From Marinibacterium sp. (GTDB lineage: Bacteria > Pseudomonadota > Alphaproteobacteria > Rhodobacterales > Rhodobacteraceae), in NCBI GenBank assembly GCA_017643305.1, contig JAEPNQ010000011.1, positions 1-64,000 on the forward strand: 64,000 nucleotides of DNA, in the 5' to 3' direction. The notes below the pieces were generated by a model, which ran no database searches, had not been told where the DNA came from, and saw only the letters and a program-made list of their open reading frames with translations. The translations under genes were made by a program, and so were the position numbers. This document shows, in pieces, positions 10,320 through 20,051 of this stretch (within the stretch, counting starts at the first letter, position 1; each line of letters begins with the position of its first letter).

Positions 10320-11396
10320 ATGGCGGATCTTTTGACAATGACCAGCAAACAGAGCGCGGACAAGCAGAAGGCGCTCGACAGCGCCTTGGCCCAGATCGAA
10401 CGTCAGTTTGGCAAAGGCTCCATCATGAAGCTCGGCGGCGACAGCCCGCTGCAAGAAATCGAAGCCAGCTCCACCGGCTCGCTGGGGCTGGATATCGCGC
10501 TTGGGATCGGCGGACTGCCCATGGGACGGATCGTAGAAATTTATGGGCCTGAAAGCTCTGGGAAAACCACGCTGACGTTGCATTGCGTAGCCGAACAGCA
10601 GAAGAAAGGCGGCGTCTGCGCCTTTGTCGATGCCGAACACGCGCTGGACCCTCAATATGCCCGCAAGCTGGGTGTCGATCTGGACGAACTGCTGATTTCG
10701 CAGCCTGACACAGGCGAACAAGCACTGGAAATTACAGATACGCTAGTTCGGTCTGGTGCAGTGAACATGATCATCGTCGATTCGGTTGCGGCTTTGACGC
10801 CAAAATCCGAATTGGAAGGCGACATGGGCGATTCGAGCGTTGGTGTGCAGGCCCGGCTGATGAGCCAGGCGATGCGCAAACTGACCGCGTCGATCAGTCG
10901 GTCCCGCTGCATGGTTATCTTTATTAACCAGATCCGCATGAAAATCGGCGTCATGTTCGGCTCACCCGAAACCACGTCGGGCGGCAATGCGCTGAAATTC
11001 TATTCCTCCGTACGGCTGGATATCCGCCGCATTGGTGCGATCAAGGATCGCGATGAGGTGGTTGGAAATGCGACCCGAGTAAAGGTTGTAAAAAACAAGG
11101 TCGCGCCGCCGTTCAAGCAGGTGGAATTCGACATCATGTATGGCGAAGGCATTTCCAAGACCGGCGAGTTGCTGGATCTGGGCGTGAAGGCCGGCGTGGT
11201 CGAGAAGTCTGGATCATGGTTTAGCTATGGTGACGAACGGATCGGACAGGGGCGTGAAAATGCCAAGACCTTCCTGAAGGAAAACCAAGCCATTGCGCTG
11301 GACATAGAAGACAAGATTCGCGCCGCGCACGGCCTGGATTTCGACATGCCGCCGGGGGCCGAAAAAGACGGCGAAGACGATATCCTTGAGGCTTGA
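10320..11396 (+). CDS. recA: Recombinase A
   Basis: 358 aa. ATP-dependent strand-exchange protein and LexA co-protease. Seen: Walker [10 protein letters not shown], Walker B region [14 protein letters not shown], the L1/L2 DNA-binding regions around [12 protein letters not shown] and [14 protein letters not shown], and an acidic C-terminal tail ending in EDDILEA. Length is normal. The ATG at 10320 is preceded by AAGGAAAG. It carries an SOS box upstream and a strong hairpin downstream, so it is probably monocistronic. Confidence 0.98.
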   Translation: MADLLTMTSKQSADKQKALDSALAQIERQFGKGSIMKLGGDSPLQEIEASSTGSLGLDIALGIGGLPMGRIVEIYGPESSGKTTLTLHCVAEQQKKGGVCAFVDAEHALDPQYARKLGVDLDELLISQPDTGEQALEITDTLVRSGAVNMIIVDSVAALTPKSELEGDMGDSSVGVQARLMSQAMRKLTASISRSRCMVIFINQIRMKIGVMFGSPETTSGGNALKFYSSVRLDIRRIGAIKDRDEVVGNATRVKVVKNKVAPPFKQVEFDIMYGEGISKTGELLDLGVKAGVVEKSGSWFSYGDERIGQGRENAKTFLKENQAIALDIEDKIRAAHGLDFDMPPGAEKDGEDDILEA

Positions 11397-11423
11397 GATC
11401 TGCAGATCACATCGATCTGACTA

Positions 11424-11448
11424 CACCTGCCTGACCTCCAGGCAGGTG
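11424..11448 (+). terminator. Hairpin downstream of recA
   Basis: A perfect 10-bp stem CACCTGCCTG/CAGGCAGGTG with a 5-nt loop starts 28 bp after the recA stop codon. No U-tract follows, so it may act as a weak intrinsic terminator or an RNA 3'-end stabiliser. Confidence 0.6.
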
Positions 11449-11573
11449 CTGGGAAACACCCGGTGGATGTGGTGACATAATCCTTCCCGACACGGCGGTT
11501 CCCCTGTGGACAGGGGTTGAGCAGCGGTTTAGACACGCTTGACCAAATTTTCCCTGTCCGGACCCGCCTTCTG

Positions 11574-14243
11574 ATGACCAGCCTCACCGACATCCGCCGC
11601 ACCTTTCTCGACTATTTTGTGAAGAACGGACACGAAGAGTTGGCCAGCTCCCCGCTGGTGCCTCGAAACGACCCGACTTTGATGTTCGTGAACTCGGGCA
11701 TGGTGCAATTCAAGAACCTGTTCACTGGCATTGAACACCGGGGCTACAACCGTGCGACGACCTCGCAGAAGTGCGTTAGGGCAGGCGGCAAGCACAACGA
11801 TCTGGACAATGTAGGCTATACCGCGCGCCACCATACGTTCTTTGAAATGCTGGGAAATTTCAGCTTTGGCGATTATTTCAAGACCGAAGCAATTCCGTTC
11901 GCTTGGGAGTTGATCACCAAGGATTTCGACATTGATCCCAAGCGGCTCTGCACCACCATTTACCATACTGATGACGACGCGTTTGAGATTTGGAAAAAGG
12001 TGGGCGTCCCGGAAGATCGGATTATCCGCATCGATACGTCGGACAACTTTTGGCAGATGGGGCCGACCGGGCCCTGCGGTCCATGCACTGAGATTTTTTA
12101 CGACCACGGAGAGCATATCTGGGGTGGTCCTCCGGGCAGCGCGGAAGAGGATGGTGACCGGTTTATAGAGATCTGGAACATCGTTTTCATGCAAAATGAG
12201 CAGTTTGAAGATGGCTCTATGGTGCCGTTGGAAATTCAATCGATTGACACCGGCATGGGGCTGGAGCGGATCGGCGCGCTGTTGCAAGGCAAGCATGACA
12301 ATTATGATACCGACCTGATGCGCGCTTTGATCGAGGCGAGCGCGGATGCGACGTCCTCCAATCCTGACGGACCCGGCAAAACGCATCACCGTGTGATTGC
12401 CGACCACCTGCGGTCGACCTCCTTCCTGATGGCTGATGGTGTGATGCCTTCGAATGACGGGCGCGGTTATGTTCTGCGCCGGATCATGCGTCGCGCCATG
12501 CGGCATGCGCATCTGCTGGGCGCAAAAGACCCGTTGATGCATCGCCTTGTTCCTGCGCTGGTGCGGCAGATGGGTGGGGCCTATCCGGAACTAGGGCAGG
12601 CGCAGGCGTTGATTGAAGAGACACTGCGGCTGGAAGAGACCCGTTTTAAACAAACGTTGGACCGTGGCCTCAAGCTGTTGGATGATGAGCTAGACGGGCT
12701 GGACGATGGTGCGCCGCTGCCGGGGGCGGCTGCTTTCCGGCTGTATGACACGTATGGCTTCCCGCTGGACCTGACGCAGGACGCGCTGCGGGAGAAAGGC
12801 CGCGAAGTCGACGTTGAAGGGTTTGACGTCGCCATGGCCGAACAGAAAGCCAAGGCGCGTGCGGCTTGGTCTGGCTCCGGCGAAGCGGCAGATGCCACGG
12901 TCTGGTTCGACGTTGTTGATGAAACCGCCGCGACCGAATTTTTGGGCTATGACACGGAAACCGCAGAAGGCCAGGTGCTGGCGTTGGTCAAAGATGGCGT
13001 GCGGGTGGACCGCCTCGCCGTAGGCGAAAGCGGATGGGCCGTTGTGAACCAGACGCCTCTTTATGCAGAATCCGGGGGACAGGCGGCGGACCATGGATAT
13101 GTCCGGCGACTGGAAAACCGTGAAGACGAGGCCGATGTTTCCGACGTTCAGAAATTTGCTGACGGGGCTTTGTTTGCCCACAAGGTAACCGTTCGGAACG
13201 GGACGCTGAGCACGGGCGATGCCGTGGCATTGGAAGTCGATCACATCCGTCGGTCGGCCATTCGCGCGAACCATTCTGCCACGCACCTGATGCACGAGGC
13301 CCTGCGCCGCGCGCTTGGCGATCACGTGGCGCAACGCGGGTCGCTGAACGAAGCGGACCGGCTGCGCTTTGATTTTAGTCATTCAAAGGCACTGACCGCG
13401 GAAGAACTGACCAAGGTCGAGGAAGAGGTAAACGCCTATATCCGCCAGAACAGCCCGGTCGAAACGCTGATCATGACGCCGGATGACGCCCGCGCGCTTG
13501 GTGCTCAGGCGCTATTTGGGGAAAAATACGGCGATGAGGTGCGTGTCGTTTCCATGGGTCATAATGCGCAGAGCGGCAAGGGGCAGGGCGGTACGACCTA
13601 TTCGATCGAGCTCTGCGGTGGCACCCATGTGCGCCAGACGGGGGATATTGGCCTGTTCGTTACGCTGGGCGACAGCGCCTCCAGCGCAGGGGTTCGCCGG
13701 ATTGAAGCGCTTACGGGGAACGAAGCGCTGCGGCACCTGTCAGCACAGGACAAGCGACTGGCCGACACTGCGCTGACGCTGAAAACGCAGCCCGCGGATG
13801 TGCCGGAACGGGTGCAGGCGTTGTTGGATGAACGCAAGGCGCTGCAGAACGAAGTGGCGCAGTTGCGCCGCGAACTGGCCATGTCTGGCGGGGTTCAGGC
13901 TGAAATGGAAGTTCGTGAAATCAGGGGCGTACCCTTCACAGCTCAAGTTTTGAGTGGGGTGACGGGCAAGGATCTGCCGCCACTGATCGACGACCACAAG
14001 GCCCGGATGGGTAGTGGCGCAGTGTTGCTGATTGCAGATGCCGGCGGCAAAGCGGCTGTAGCTGCTGGCGTGACCGCGGATCTGACGGAAAAGGTCAGCG
14101 CGGTGGACCTTGTGAAAGCTGCGGTCGCTGAGCTGGGGGGGCGTGGCGGCGGTGGTCGCCCTGATATGGCACAAGGCGGCGGACCGTCGGCGGAGAACGC
14201 GGACGCCGCCATAAAGGCCGCTGAAAATGTATTGGGAGGATAA
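11574..14243 (+). CDS. alaS: Alanyl-tRNA synthetase
   Basis: 889 aa from the ATG at 11574 ([15 protein letters not shown]), the usual alphaproteobacterial start; an upstream alternative start at 11517 is less likely. Charges tRNA-Ala. Class II catalytic core at the N-terminus ([15 protein letters not shown]), editing domain with the zinc-binding motifs [10 protein letters not shown] and [10 protein letters not shown], and a glycine-rich C-terminal DHHA1-type domain ([15 protein letters not shown]). Full length with all key motifs. The DUF1330 gene begins 1 bp after the stop codon, suggesting translational coupling. Confidence 0.97.
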   Translation: MTSLTDIRRTFLDYFVKNGHEELASSPLVPRNDPTLMFVNSGMVQFKNLFTGIEHRGYNRATTSQKCVRAGGKHNDLDNVGYTARHHTFFEMLGNFSFGDYFKTEAIPFAWELITKDFDIDPKRLCTTIYHTDDDAFEIWKKVGVPEDRIIRIDTSDNFWQMGPTGPCGPCTEIFYDHGEHIWGGPPGSAEEDGDRFIEIWNIVFMQNEQFEDGSMVPLEIQSIDTGMGLERIGALLQGKHDNYDTDLMRALIEASADATSSNPDGPGKTHHRVIADHLRSTSFLMADGVMPSNDGRGYVLRRIMRRAMRHAHLLGAKDPLMHRLVPALVRQMGGAYPELGQAQALIEETLRLEETRFKQTLDRGLKLLDDELDGLDDGAPLPGAAAFRLYDTYGFPLDLTQDALREKGREVDVEGFDVAMAEQKAKARAAWSGSGEAADATVWFDVVDETAATEFLGYDTETAEGQVLALVKDGVRVDRLAVGESGWAVVNQTPLYAESGGQAADHGYVRRLENREDEADVSDVQKFADGALFAHKVTVRNGTLSTGDAVALEVDHIRRSAIRANHSATHLMHEALRRALGDHVAQRGSLNEADRLRFDFSHSKALTAEELTKVEEEVNAYIRQNSPVETLIMTPDDARALGAQALFGEKYGDEVRVVSMGHNAQSGKGQGGTTYSIELCGGTHVRQTGDIGLFVTLGDSASSAGVRRIEALTGNEALRHLSAQDKRLADTALTLKTQPADVPERVQALLDERKALQNEVAQLRRELAMSGGVQAEMEVREIRGVPFTAQVLSGVTGKDLPPLIDDHKARMGSGAVLLIADAGGKAAVAAGVTADLTEKVSAVDLVKAAVAELGGRGGGGRPDMAQGGGPSAENADAAIKAAENVLGG

Positions 14244-14244
14244 G

Positions 14245-14532
14245 ATGCCAGCACTCTGGATCGCACATGTGACAGTCACTGATGACGAAGCGTACGGTCG
14301 TTATGCCAAAATCGCGACCGAGGCGATTGCCGAACATGGCGGCGTCTTCATTGCGCGTGGAGGGCGGTACGTTCAGCTCGAAGGCACGGATCGCCCGCGC
14401 AACGTGGTGGCCCGGTTCCCGTCAGTCGAGGCGGCCGAGAGCTGCTATCGGTCGGAGCGATACCAAGAGGCCTTGTCGCATGCCCGCGGCGCGTCTGAGC
14501 GGGATCTCGTGATTGTAGAGACCAACGAATAG
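14245..14532 (+). CDS. DUF1330 family protein
   Basis: 95 aa from the ATG at 14245, with GGAGGA 4 nt upstream. A small dimeric alpha-beta-barrel (ferredoxin-like) protein of the DUF1330 family: ALWIAHVTVTDDEAYGRY near the start, GGRYVQLEG in the middle and RFPSVEAAESCYRSERYQ near the end are typical. The biochemical role is not established. It starts immediately after alaS, and co-transcription with alaS is likely. Confidence 0.8.
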   Translation: MPALWIAHVTVTDDEAYGRYAKIATEAIAEHGGVFIARGGRYVQLEGTDRPRNVVARFPSVEAAESCYRSERYQEALSHARGASERDLVIVETNE

Positions 14533-14552
14533 CAGAAACGCAATGCATTGAT

Positions 14553-14579
14553 GAATTGCCTGCAAATTGCAGACAATTC
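14553..14579. terminator. Hairpin between convergent genes
   Basis: The inverted repeat GAATTG-c-CTGCA / TGCAG-a-CAATTC has a 3-nt loop and lies between the DUF1330 gene (plus) and the sulfotransferase-like gene (minus). There is no clear U-tract on either side. It is a possible bidirectional terminator. Confidence 0.45.
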
Positions 14580-14587
14580 GCTCGCGT

Positions 14588-15295
14588 TTAAGGGCGATAG
14601 CCCAGGCGCGCCTCCTGCGTTTTGTCCAGAACCGACCACATGAACGCACGGTCGCTGGCGTCCATCTCGGGTGGTGGGTTTGGTCGCGGGCCTACGGCGG
14701 TTCGAAAACGCCAACCCTGGGGCTTTTGCACCTTTCTGTAGTCGGTCGGATTGAACTGGAGTCCCAGCGCGGTTCGTATACGGTTCAAGGTGGCTTGTGG
14801 GTCTGCCTGTGCCTCTTCAAGCCGTAGGAACACGCAGGTGCAATCCCGGGCGGGGAAGGACATGTGATGCGCCGGTTTTGCAGATCTCATCGCAAAGAGT
14901 GACGAAAAGAGTTGTCCGGTGATCGGATCACGGTCCTGTTGCAGCGGGCGACCGACATAGTCGCGGCCTAACTTGCCGAGATAGCTTTGTTTGTCGAACA
15001 TTGTTTGCCATTCGGCGCGGATGAACTGGGAAAAAGACAGACGTTGTAGGTCCGCAGTGCAGTGCCAGGGTTTGGCGAACATCGACAGTGCCCAGCGCTC
15101 CGGGTTACGCACAACGCAGACAACTGCCATGTCCCGCGGCACCGCCAGCATCTGGGTAAACCCGTGTTTCCAGCCCAACTCGTCACTGTAATCCAGCGCA
15201 GTGTTTCTGCCGATCAGGCGTTTAACGAAATTCGTGCCGCTGGAGCGTTCGCCAAAGACTTGGAACCGCGCGATCGGATAGGTACCAGCCCGCAC
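14588..15295 (-). CDS. Sulfotransferase-like (P-loop) protein
   Basis: 235 aa. The N-terminal GERSSGTNFVKRLI is a P-loop-like nucleotide-binding motif, and CVVRNPERWALSMF resembles the R-x-P...S 3'-phosphate region of sulfotransferases. No signal peptide or membrane segment is evident. The protein is unlike the other sulfotransferase at 9.5-10.1 kb except for these motifs. It is divergent from a glycosyltransferase-like gene, which suggests a role in surface polysaccharide or glycan decoration, but this is only contextual. Confidence 0.6.
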   Translation of the reverse strand: MRAGTYPIARFQVFGERSSGTNFVKRLIGRNTALDYSDELGWKHGFTQMLAVPRDMAVVCVVRNPERWALSMFAKPWHCTADLQRLSFSQFIRAEWQTMFDKQSYLGKLGRDYVGRPLQQDRDPITGQLFSSLFAMRSAKPAHHMSFPARDCTCVFLRLEEAQADPQATLNRIRTALGLQFNPTDYRKVQKPQGWRFRTAVGPRPNPPPEMDASDRAFMWSVLDKTQEARLGYRP

Positions 15296-15421
15296 GGCGT
15301 GAAAACCGGATTTCCTAAAACTGTCGGGTAGCAGCGCCTGATCCTTTCAGAGTTTTTTGCGATTTTCATACAAGGCCATTGCCGGTATGAACAGCATAAA
15401 CAATGATGAGCAGGATCAGGC

Positions 15422-16294
15422 ATGCAAACCGTTGCCGCCGTTACCATGGTCCGGGAGGACATCTTTTTTCTCAAGGCCTGGCTGCGCCACTATGCCGACC
15501 AGTTCGGGCGGGAAAACTGTTACATCATCAACCATGGTCGGGGGGAAGAGGTTGCGGATTTTGCCGCTGGCTGCAACGTAATCGGGCTTCCGGGCGATCC
15601 ACACAAGAATTTTGACATGAAGCGCTGGCGGCTTTTGAACGGGATCGTCGAGGGTTTGCGGGCTTATTACAAATATGTCGTTGTGGGCGATGTGGATGAG
15701 CTGGTCGTGCTGGACCCCAAAGAAGGTGATGATCTGACCGCCTGGATCGCCGCGCAGCGCGGCAAACGGATACTGACCCCGCTGGGGCTGGAAGTGATCC
15801 ACCGCATCGATCTGGAACCGGAGCCGATAAAAGACCGCATTCTCGGCCCGCGCATGCATGTGCGCCCGGCGCCGCATTACTCCAAGCCGTGCCTTGTGTC
15901 TTACGGGACCAAGATCGCTCGCGGTGGACATTTCACCCAGTATGAAAAGCTGCACACGCCTGATGCGCTGTATCTGCTTCATCTGAAGTTTTGCGATTTT
16001 GATACCTATTGCACCACGATGGACCAGCGCAATGCGGTGACCGAAGAGATCGGCGCATCGGTCCGGGAAGCATCGATCGGGCGGCATTGGTTTGCCGAGG
16101 CGCGGGGCGAAGACCGTGCCACATTCGAGGCATTTGCCGATCTGGAAATGCAGGACGATTTCAACCCGGAGCCGCTGCGGCGCATGACGCATCGAACATG
16201 GGAGCCTCGCGGGGACACGGGGTATTGGAACTTTGATCGGCCAGATTACCCCACGCAGCACCGGTTGCCGGACCGGTTTGCAGGCGTCGTCTAG
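15422..16294 (+). CDS. Glycosyltransferase family 2-like protein
   Basis: 290 aa. The N-terminal half resembles the Glyco_tranf_2_4/GT92-like fold: AAVTMVREDIFFLKAWLRHY at the start, then VVGDVDELVVLDP, which contains the D-x-D metal/nucleotide-sugar motif. A His-rich region YLLHLKFCDFDTYC follows. No membrane segment is seen, so it is probably cytoplasmic. Donor and acceptor sugars are unknown. Its stop codon overlaps that of the convergent dehalogenase-like gene at CTAG (16291-16294), each strand using the same four bases. Confidence 0.7.
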   Translation: MQTVAAVTMVREDIFFLKAWLRHYADQFGRENCYIINHGRGEEVADFAAGCNVIGLPGDPHKNFDMKRWRLLNGIVEGLRAYYKYVVVGDVDELVVLDPKEGDDLTAWIAAQRGKRILTPLGLEVIHRIDLEPEPIKDRILGPRMHVRPAPHYSKPCLVSYGTKIARGGHFTQYEKLHTPDALYLLHLKFCDFDTYCTTMDQRNAVTEEIGASVREASIGRHWFAEARGEDRATFEAFADLEMQDDFNPEPLRRMTHRTWEPRGDTGYWNFDRPDYPTQHRLPDRFAGVV

Positions 16295-17160
16295 GGTAGA
16301 AATTCCAACAGCGCGCGGGCCGTGGCCTGCGGATGCAGGTCGGGGAAAAAATGGCCGCCGGGCATGGGTTTCGAACGCATATCCGTCAACCGGTCAGCCC
16401 ATGTTCTCGGCACCTCATAGGCCCGTGCCATCGCCCCGTCGCTGCCATAGAGCACCAATGTGGGGCAGATGACGCGGCGGTTCAGATCGGCGGCATCCAG
16501 CGCGAAATCAAAGTCGATGGCGGCGCGGTAGTCGTTGGACATGGCGGCAATGGTTTCGGGCCTGCGCCAGCTGGTCCGGTAGAGGTCCAGAGCGGTCTGG
16601 TCCCAGGCGTCCAACCCGCTGCTATCCCAGCCGGTCAGGCAGGTTTCATAGTAATAATCGGGATCCGCGCCGACAAGCCTTTCTGGAAACGGGGCGGGCT
16701 GGGCAAGGAAGAACCAGTGGTAATAGCCGCGTGCGACCTGCTGGGATAGATCATCCAGCAGCAGATGGGTCGGAACGATATCCATCAACGTCAGGCTTTG
16801 CACCGCTTCCGGCGTGTCCAGCGCCAGCCGGTGCGCGGTACGTGCGCCCCGGTCATGACCGACCAGATGGAACTGGTCAAAGCCCAGATGCTGCATCAGC
16901 GCGCTTTGATCGGCGGCCATATGGCGAAAGGAATATGCAGCCACGCCTTCGGGTTTGGAACTATCGCCATAGCCGCGCAGATCTGCAGCGATCACTGTGA
17001 ACCGATCCTTTAACATCGGTGCAATGGTTCGCCACATCGCCCGCATTTGCGGAAATCCATGCAGCAACAGCACTGGTGGGCCATCGCCGCCACGCGAATA
17101 AGCGACGCGCTGGCCGTTGACCTCAGCTACCGCATCGTCGAACCCGGGGAGTACGCTCAT
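16291..17160 (-). CDS. Alpha/beta hydrolase, fluoroacetate/haloacetate dehalogenase-like
   Basis: 289 aa. The protein has the alpha/beta-hydrolase oxyanion region LLLHGFPQM and nucleophile elbow GHDRGART with Asp103. Other residues of fluoroacetate dehalogenase are all present at matching spacing: Arg104 and Arg107 (carboxylate binding), Asp127 (LMDIVPT, catalytic acid), His148-Trp149 (YHW, halide pocket), Tyr211 (NDYRAA) and His270 (GGHFFPD). This supports hydrolysis of a 2-haloacid to a 2-hydroxy acid, although epoxide hydrolases share the fold. It overlaps the upstream M20 peptidase gene by 4 bp (ATGA). Confidence 0.78.
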   Translation of the reverse strand: MSVLPGFDDAVAEVNGQRVAYSRGGDGPPVLLLHGFPQMRAMWRTIAPMLKDRFTVIAADLRGYGDSSKPEGVAAYSFRHMAADQSALMQHLGFDQFHLVGHDRGARTAHRLALDTPEAVQSLTLMDIVPTHLLLDDLSQQVARGYYHWFFLAQPAPFPERLVGADPDYYYETCLTGWDSSGLDAWDQTALDLYRTSWRRPETIAAMSNDYRAAIDFDFALDAADLNRRVICPTLVLYGSDGAMARAYEVPRTWADRLTDMRSKPMPGGHFFPDLHPQATARALLEFLP

Positions 17161-18530
17161 TTCGTGAGCGCGTGTAGAACCCGCGCCCAGGACCGGATGC
17201 CTTTGTGAAAGCTTTCCATGTCGTACTTTTCATTTGGCGAATGAATTTGGTCGTCATCCTTGCCAAACCCAATCAGCATGGGCGTGACACCCAGCATTTC
17301 TGCGAAATGTCCAGCGATCGGGATGGAACCGCCGCAGCCAGTGAACGCGGCTTCATGCGGCCACTCATCGCTCAGCGCCTGGCGGGCAGCCTCGAAATCC
17401 GCGCCGGTGGTTTCGAACGTGCTGGCTTTGCCAATGCCGTGAGGCGAAAACTCCACCGTGCAATCCGGCGGCAGCATATCCCTCACCATCGCACGGAAGC
17501 TTTCGCGAATGGCAAATGGGTCCTGATCGCCAACCAAACGGAAACTGATCTTGGCACTGGCTTTGGACGGCAGCACGGTTTTGAAACCGGCACCGGTATA
17601 GCCCGACCACATTCCGTTCACTTCGCAGGTGGGGCGGGACCAGATCATCTCCAGCGCCGTGCGGCCCTGTTCGCCTGCCGGTTCTGACAGGCCCACGCCG
17701 TCCAGGAAGGCGGCCGAATCGAAGCCAAGGTTGTCCCACTGGCCGCGCAGGCCCTTGGGTAACTCCGGCACGCCATCATAAAACCCCGGGACGGTGATGC
17801 GCCCGGTGTTGTCGTGCAGGGCCGCAATGATCCGCGCCAATACCCTTGCAGGGTTGATCGCCGGACCGCCATACATACCGGAGTGCAAATCCTTGTCGGG
17901 TCCAGTGATAGTCAATTCGTCGCCCATCAATCCCCGCAGCATGGTGGTGATCGCGGGCACCCGGCTTTCAAACAGGCCGGTATCGCAGATCAACGCCAGT
18001 TCAGCGGTCAGTTCTTCGGCATTTTCCTCGATGAAGGGGATCAGGGACGGGGAGCCGCTTTCCTCTTCACCTTCGAAGAAAAATGTGACCCGGGCGGGCA
18101 GGGAGCCATGCACGGCAATCCACGCGCGACAGGCTTCAACAAAGGTCATCAGCTGACCCTTGTCATCCGCCGCGCCCCGGCCACGGATGACAGGGCCATT
18201 CGGTGTGTCCTGAATTTCAGGTGCAAACGGGTCATTGTCCCAGAGCTCAAGCGGGTCGACCGGCTGAACGTCATAGTGCCCGTAAAACAGCAAATGCCGC
18301 GCGCCGTCGCCCCCAGCGCCCACCACCATTGGATGTCCTGGCGTAGTACGTTTTTCCGCAGCGATTCCAAATGATTTCAGGTCGTCCACTAGCCATTGCG
18401 CGGCGCTGTCGCAATCGGCCTTGAAGGCCGGGTCGGTGGATATGGACGGGATCCGCAGCAGGTTCATCAACCGGTCGGTTGCGGCAGGCAAATCTGCATC
18501 GATCCGGGCCAGAACATCATCAAGGGACAT
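17157..18530 (-). CDS. M20-family dipeptidase / metallopeptidase
   Basis: 457 aa from the ATG at 18530 (MSLDDVLARID), which has GGAGAA-like sequence upstream; the open frame extends 25 codons further but without support. Metal ligands are visible in YGHYDVQP (His, Asp), RGRGAADDKGQ (bridging Asp), FFFEGEEESGSPS (general base Glu and ligand Glu) and LICDTGLF (Asp). The central dimerisation domain is present. This arrangement fits cytosolic zinc dipeptidases of the ArgE/DapE/CNDP group. The substrate is unknown. Translationally coupled to the dehalogenase-like gene. Divergent from hemA. Confidence 0.88.
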   Translation of the reverse strand: MSLDDVLARIDADLPAATDRLMNLLRIPSISTDPAFKADCDSAAQWLVDDLKSFGIAAEKRTTPGHPMVVGAGGDGARHLLFYGHYDVQPVDPLELWDNDPFAPEIQDTPNGPVIRGRGAADDKGQLMTFVEACRAWIAVHGSLPARVTFFFEGEEESGSPSLIPFIEENAEELTAELALICDTGLFESRVPAITTMLRGLMGDELTITGPDKDLHSGMYGGPAINPARVLARIIAALHDNTGRITVPGFYDGVPELPKGLRGQWDNLGFDSAAFLDGVGLSEPAGEQGRTALEMIWSRPTCEVNGMWSGYTGAGFKTVLPSKASAKISFRLVGDQDPFAIRESFRAMVRDMLPPDCTVEFSPHGIGKASTFETTGADFEAARQALSDEWPHEAAFTGCGGSIPIAGHFAEMLGVTPMLIGFGKDDDQIHSPNEKYDMESFHKGIRSWARVLHALTK

Positions 18531-18591
18531 TGGGGTTCTCCTGTAATCTAAAGCGAAGCCTAGCAGCCGCTTCGGCACTGTCCAGAGCCAC

Positions 18592-18605
18592 TTGATGCAG
18601 ATCAA
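18592..18605. promoter_or_regulatory. FnrL/FNR box (TTGAT-N4-ATCAA)
   Basis: A perfect palindrome TTGAT-GCAG-ATCAA, the consensus of FNR/FnrL, lies 108 bp upstream of the hemA start codon and 62 bp upstream of the divergent M20 peptidase start. In Rhodobacter, hemA transcription responds to oxygen through FnrL, so an oxygen-regulated hemA promoter is expected here. Confidence 0.82.
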
Positions 18606-18712
18606 GGATGCGACATGACGCCGTCCGCTAGTAGGTTGATCCTGAAGAGGTCCAACTGGTAATCATTCGAAAAATTGAATACAAAAGGCCATAGCCAGAC
18701 TTACAGGAGCCA

Positions 18713-19939
18713 ATGGTGGACTATAATTCTGAACTCGACAAAGCCATCGCTCGCCTGCACGAAGAAGGTCGCTATCGTACTTTCATCGATATTGAGCGTC
18801 GGAAAGGTCAGTTCCCCCATGCTGAATGGACCTGCTCGGACGGGTCGAAAAAAGCGATCACCGTCTGGTGTGGTAATGACTATCTGGGAATGGGCCAGAA
18901 CGCTATGGTTCTGGAGGCCATGCACGAAGCCATTGACGCTACCGGCGCTGGCTCTGGTGGGACACGCAATATTTCCGGGACAACGGTTTACCATAAACGG
19001 TTGGAATCCGAACTGGCCGACCTGCATGAAAAAGAATCAGCGCTGCTGTTCACCAGTGCCTACATCGCGAACGATGCGACGCTGTCAACGCTACCCAAGC
19101 TGTTTCCGGGGTTGATCATCTACTCCGATGAATTGAACCACGCGTCCATGATCGAAGGCGTACGCCGCAATGGTGGGGCCAAGCGCATTTTCCGCCACAA
19201 CGATGTGGACCATTTGCGGGAACTGCTGTCCGCCGACGACCCGGCGGCACCAAAACTGATTGCGTTCGAATCGGTCTATTCAATGGATGGTGATTTTGGC
19301 CCGATTGAGGCGATCTGTGACCTCGCCGACGAATTCGGCGCGCTGACCTATCTGGACGAGGTGCATGCCGTCGGCATGTATGGCCCGCGCGGGGCAGGGG
19401 TTGCCGCTCGCGACGGCCTAATCCATCGCGTCGATATGATTAACGGCACGCTGGCCAAGGCCTACGGAGTGATGGGAGGCTATGTGGCCGCGTCGCACAG
19501 GTTATGTGATGCCATCCGATCCTATGCGCCGGGCTTCATTTTTACCACCTCGCTGCCGCCGGCCGTGGCGGCTGGAGCAGCAGCGTCGGTCGCGTATTTG
19601 AAAACTGCCGACGACTTGCGAGAACAGCACCAGACACAGGCCCAGATCCTGAAGCTGAGGCTCAAAGGTCTGGGCCTGCCCATCATCGACCATGGCAGCC
19701 ACATTGTTCCGGTGATTGTCGGCGATCCCGTACACACCAAGCAGTTGTCCGACATGCTGCTGGACCAGTTTGGTATTTACGTGCAGCCCATCAATTTCCC
19801 AACGGTGCCGCGCGGAACTGAGCGATTGCGGTTCACACCGTCGCCGGTTCATGGGCCCAAGGAAATTGATGCTTTGGTGAGCGCCATGGATAAACTTTGG
19901 TCGCATTGTGCGCTGAATCGTGCTGAATTATCTGCCTGA
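18713..19939 (+). CDS. hemA: 5-aminolevulinate synthase
   Basis: 408 aa. Pyridoxal-phosphate enzyme that condenses glycine and succinyl-CoA to 5-aminolevulinate, the first step of tetrapyrrole synthesis in alphaproteobacteria. Seen: [22 protein letters not shown] (substrate and cofactor contacts), the [12 protein letters not shown] segment with the PLP Asp, and the Schiff-base Lys249 in [14 protein letters not shown]. The start at 18713 has AGGAGC just upstream. It matches the Rhodobacter HemA/HemT form in length. Upstream lies a perfect FnrL box, consistent with oxygen control. Confidence 0.96.
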   Translation: MVDYNSELDKAIARLHEEGRYRTFIDIERRKGQFPHAEWTCSDGSKKAITVWCGNDYLGMGQNAMVLEAMHEAIDATGAGSGGTRNISGTTVYHKRLESELADLHEKESALLFTSAYIANDATLSTLPKLFPGLIIYSDELNHASMIEGVRRNGGAKRIFRHNDVDHLRELLSADDPAAPKLIAFESVYSMDGDFGPIEAICDLADEFGALTYLDEVHAVGMYGPRGAGVAARDGLIHRVDMINGTLAKAYGVMGGYVAASHRLCDAIRSYAPGFIFTTSLPPAVAAGAAASVAYLKTADDLREQHQTQAQILKLRLKGLGLPIIDHGSHIVPVIVGDPVHTKQLSDMLLDQFGIYVQPINFPTVPRGTERLRFTPSPVHGPKEIDALVSAMDKLWSHCALNRAELSA

Positions 19940-20051
19940 CTTGACGGGATATGTGCATAATCCTTGCGCTGTGGTAAGCAACGATTAGGAAAGCAACTGT
20001 TCGAATCGAATTGGGGAATTCGAGCTTTGTTTGTATGACGAGGCGGCAGGT

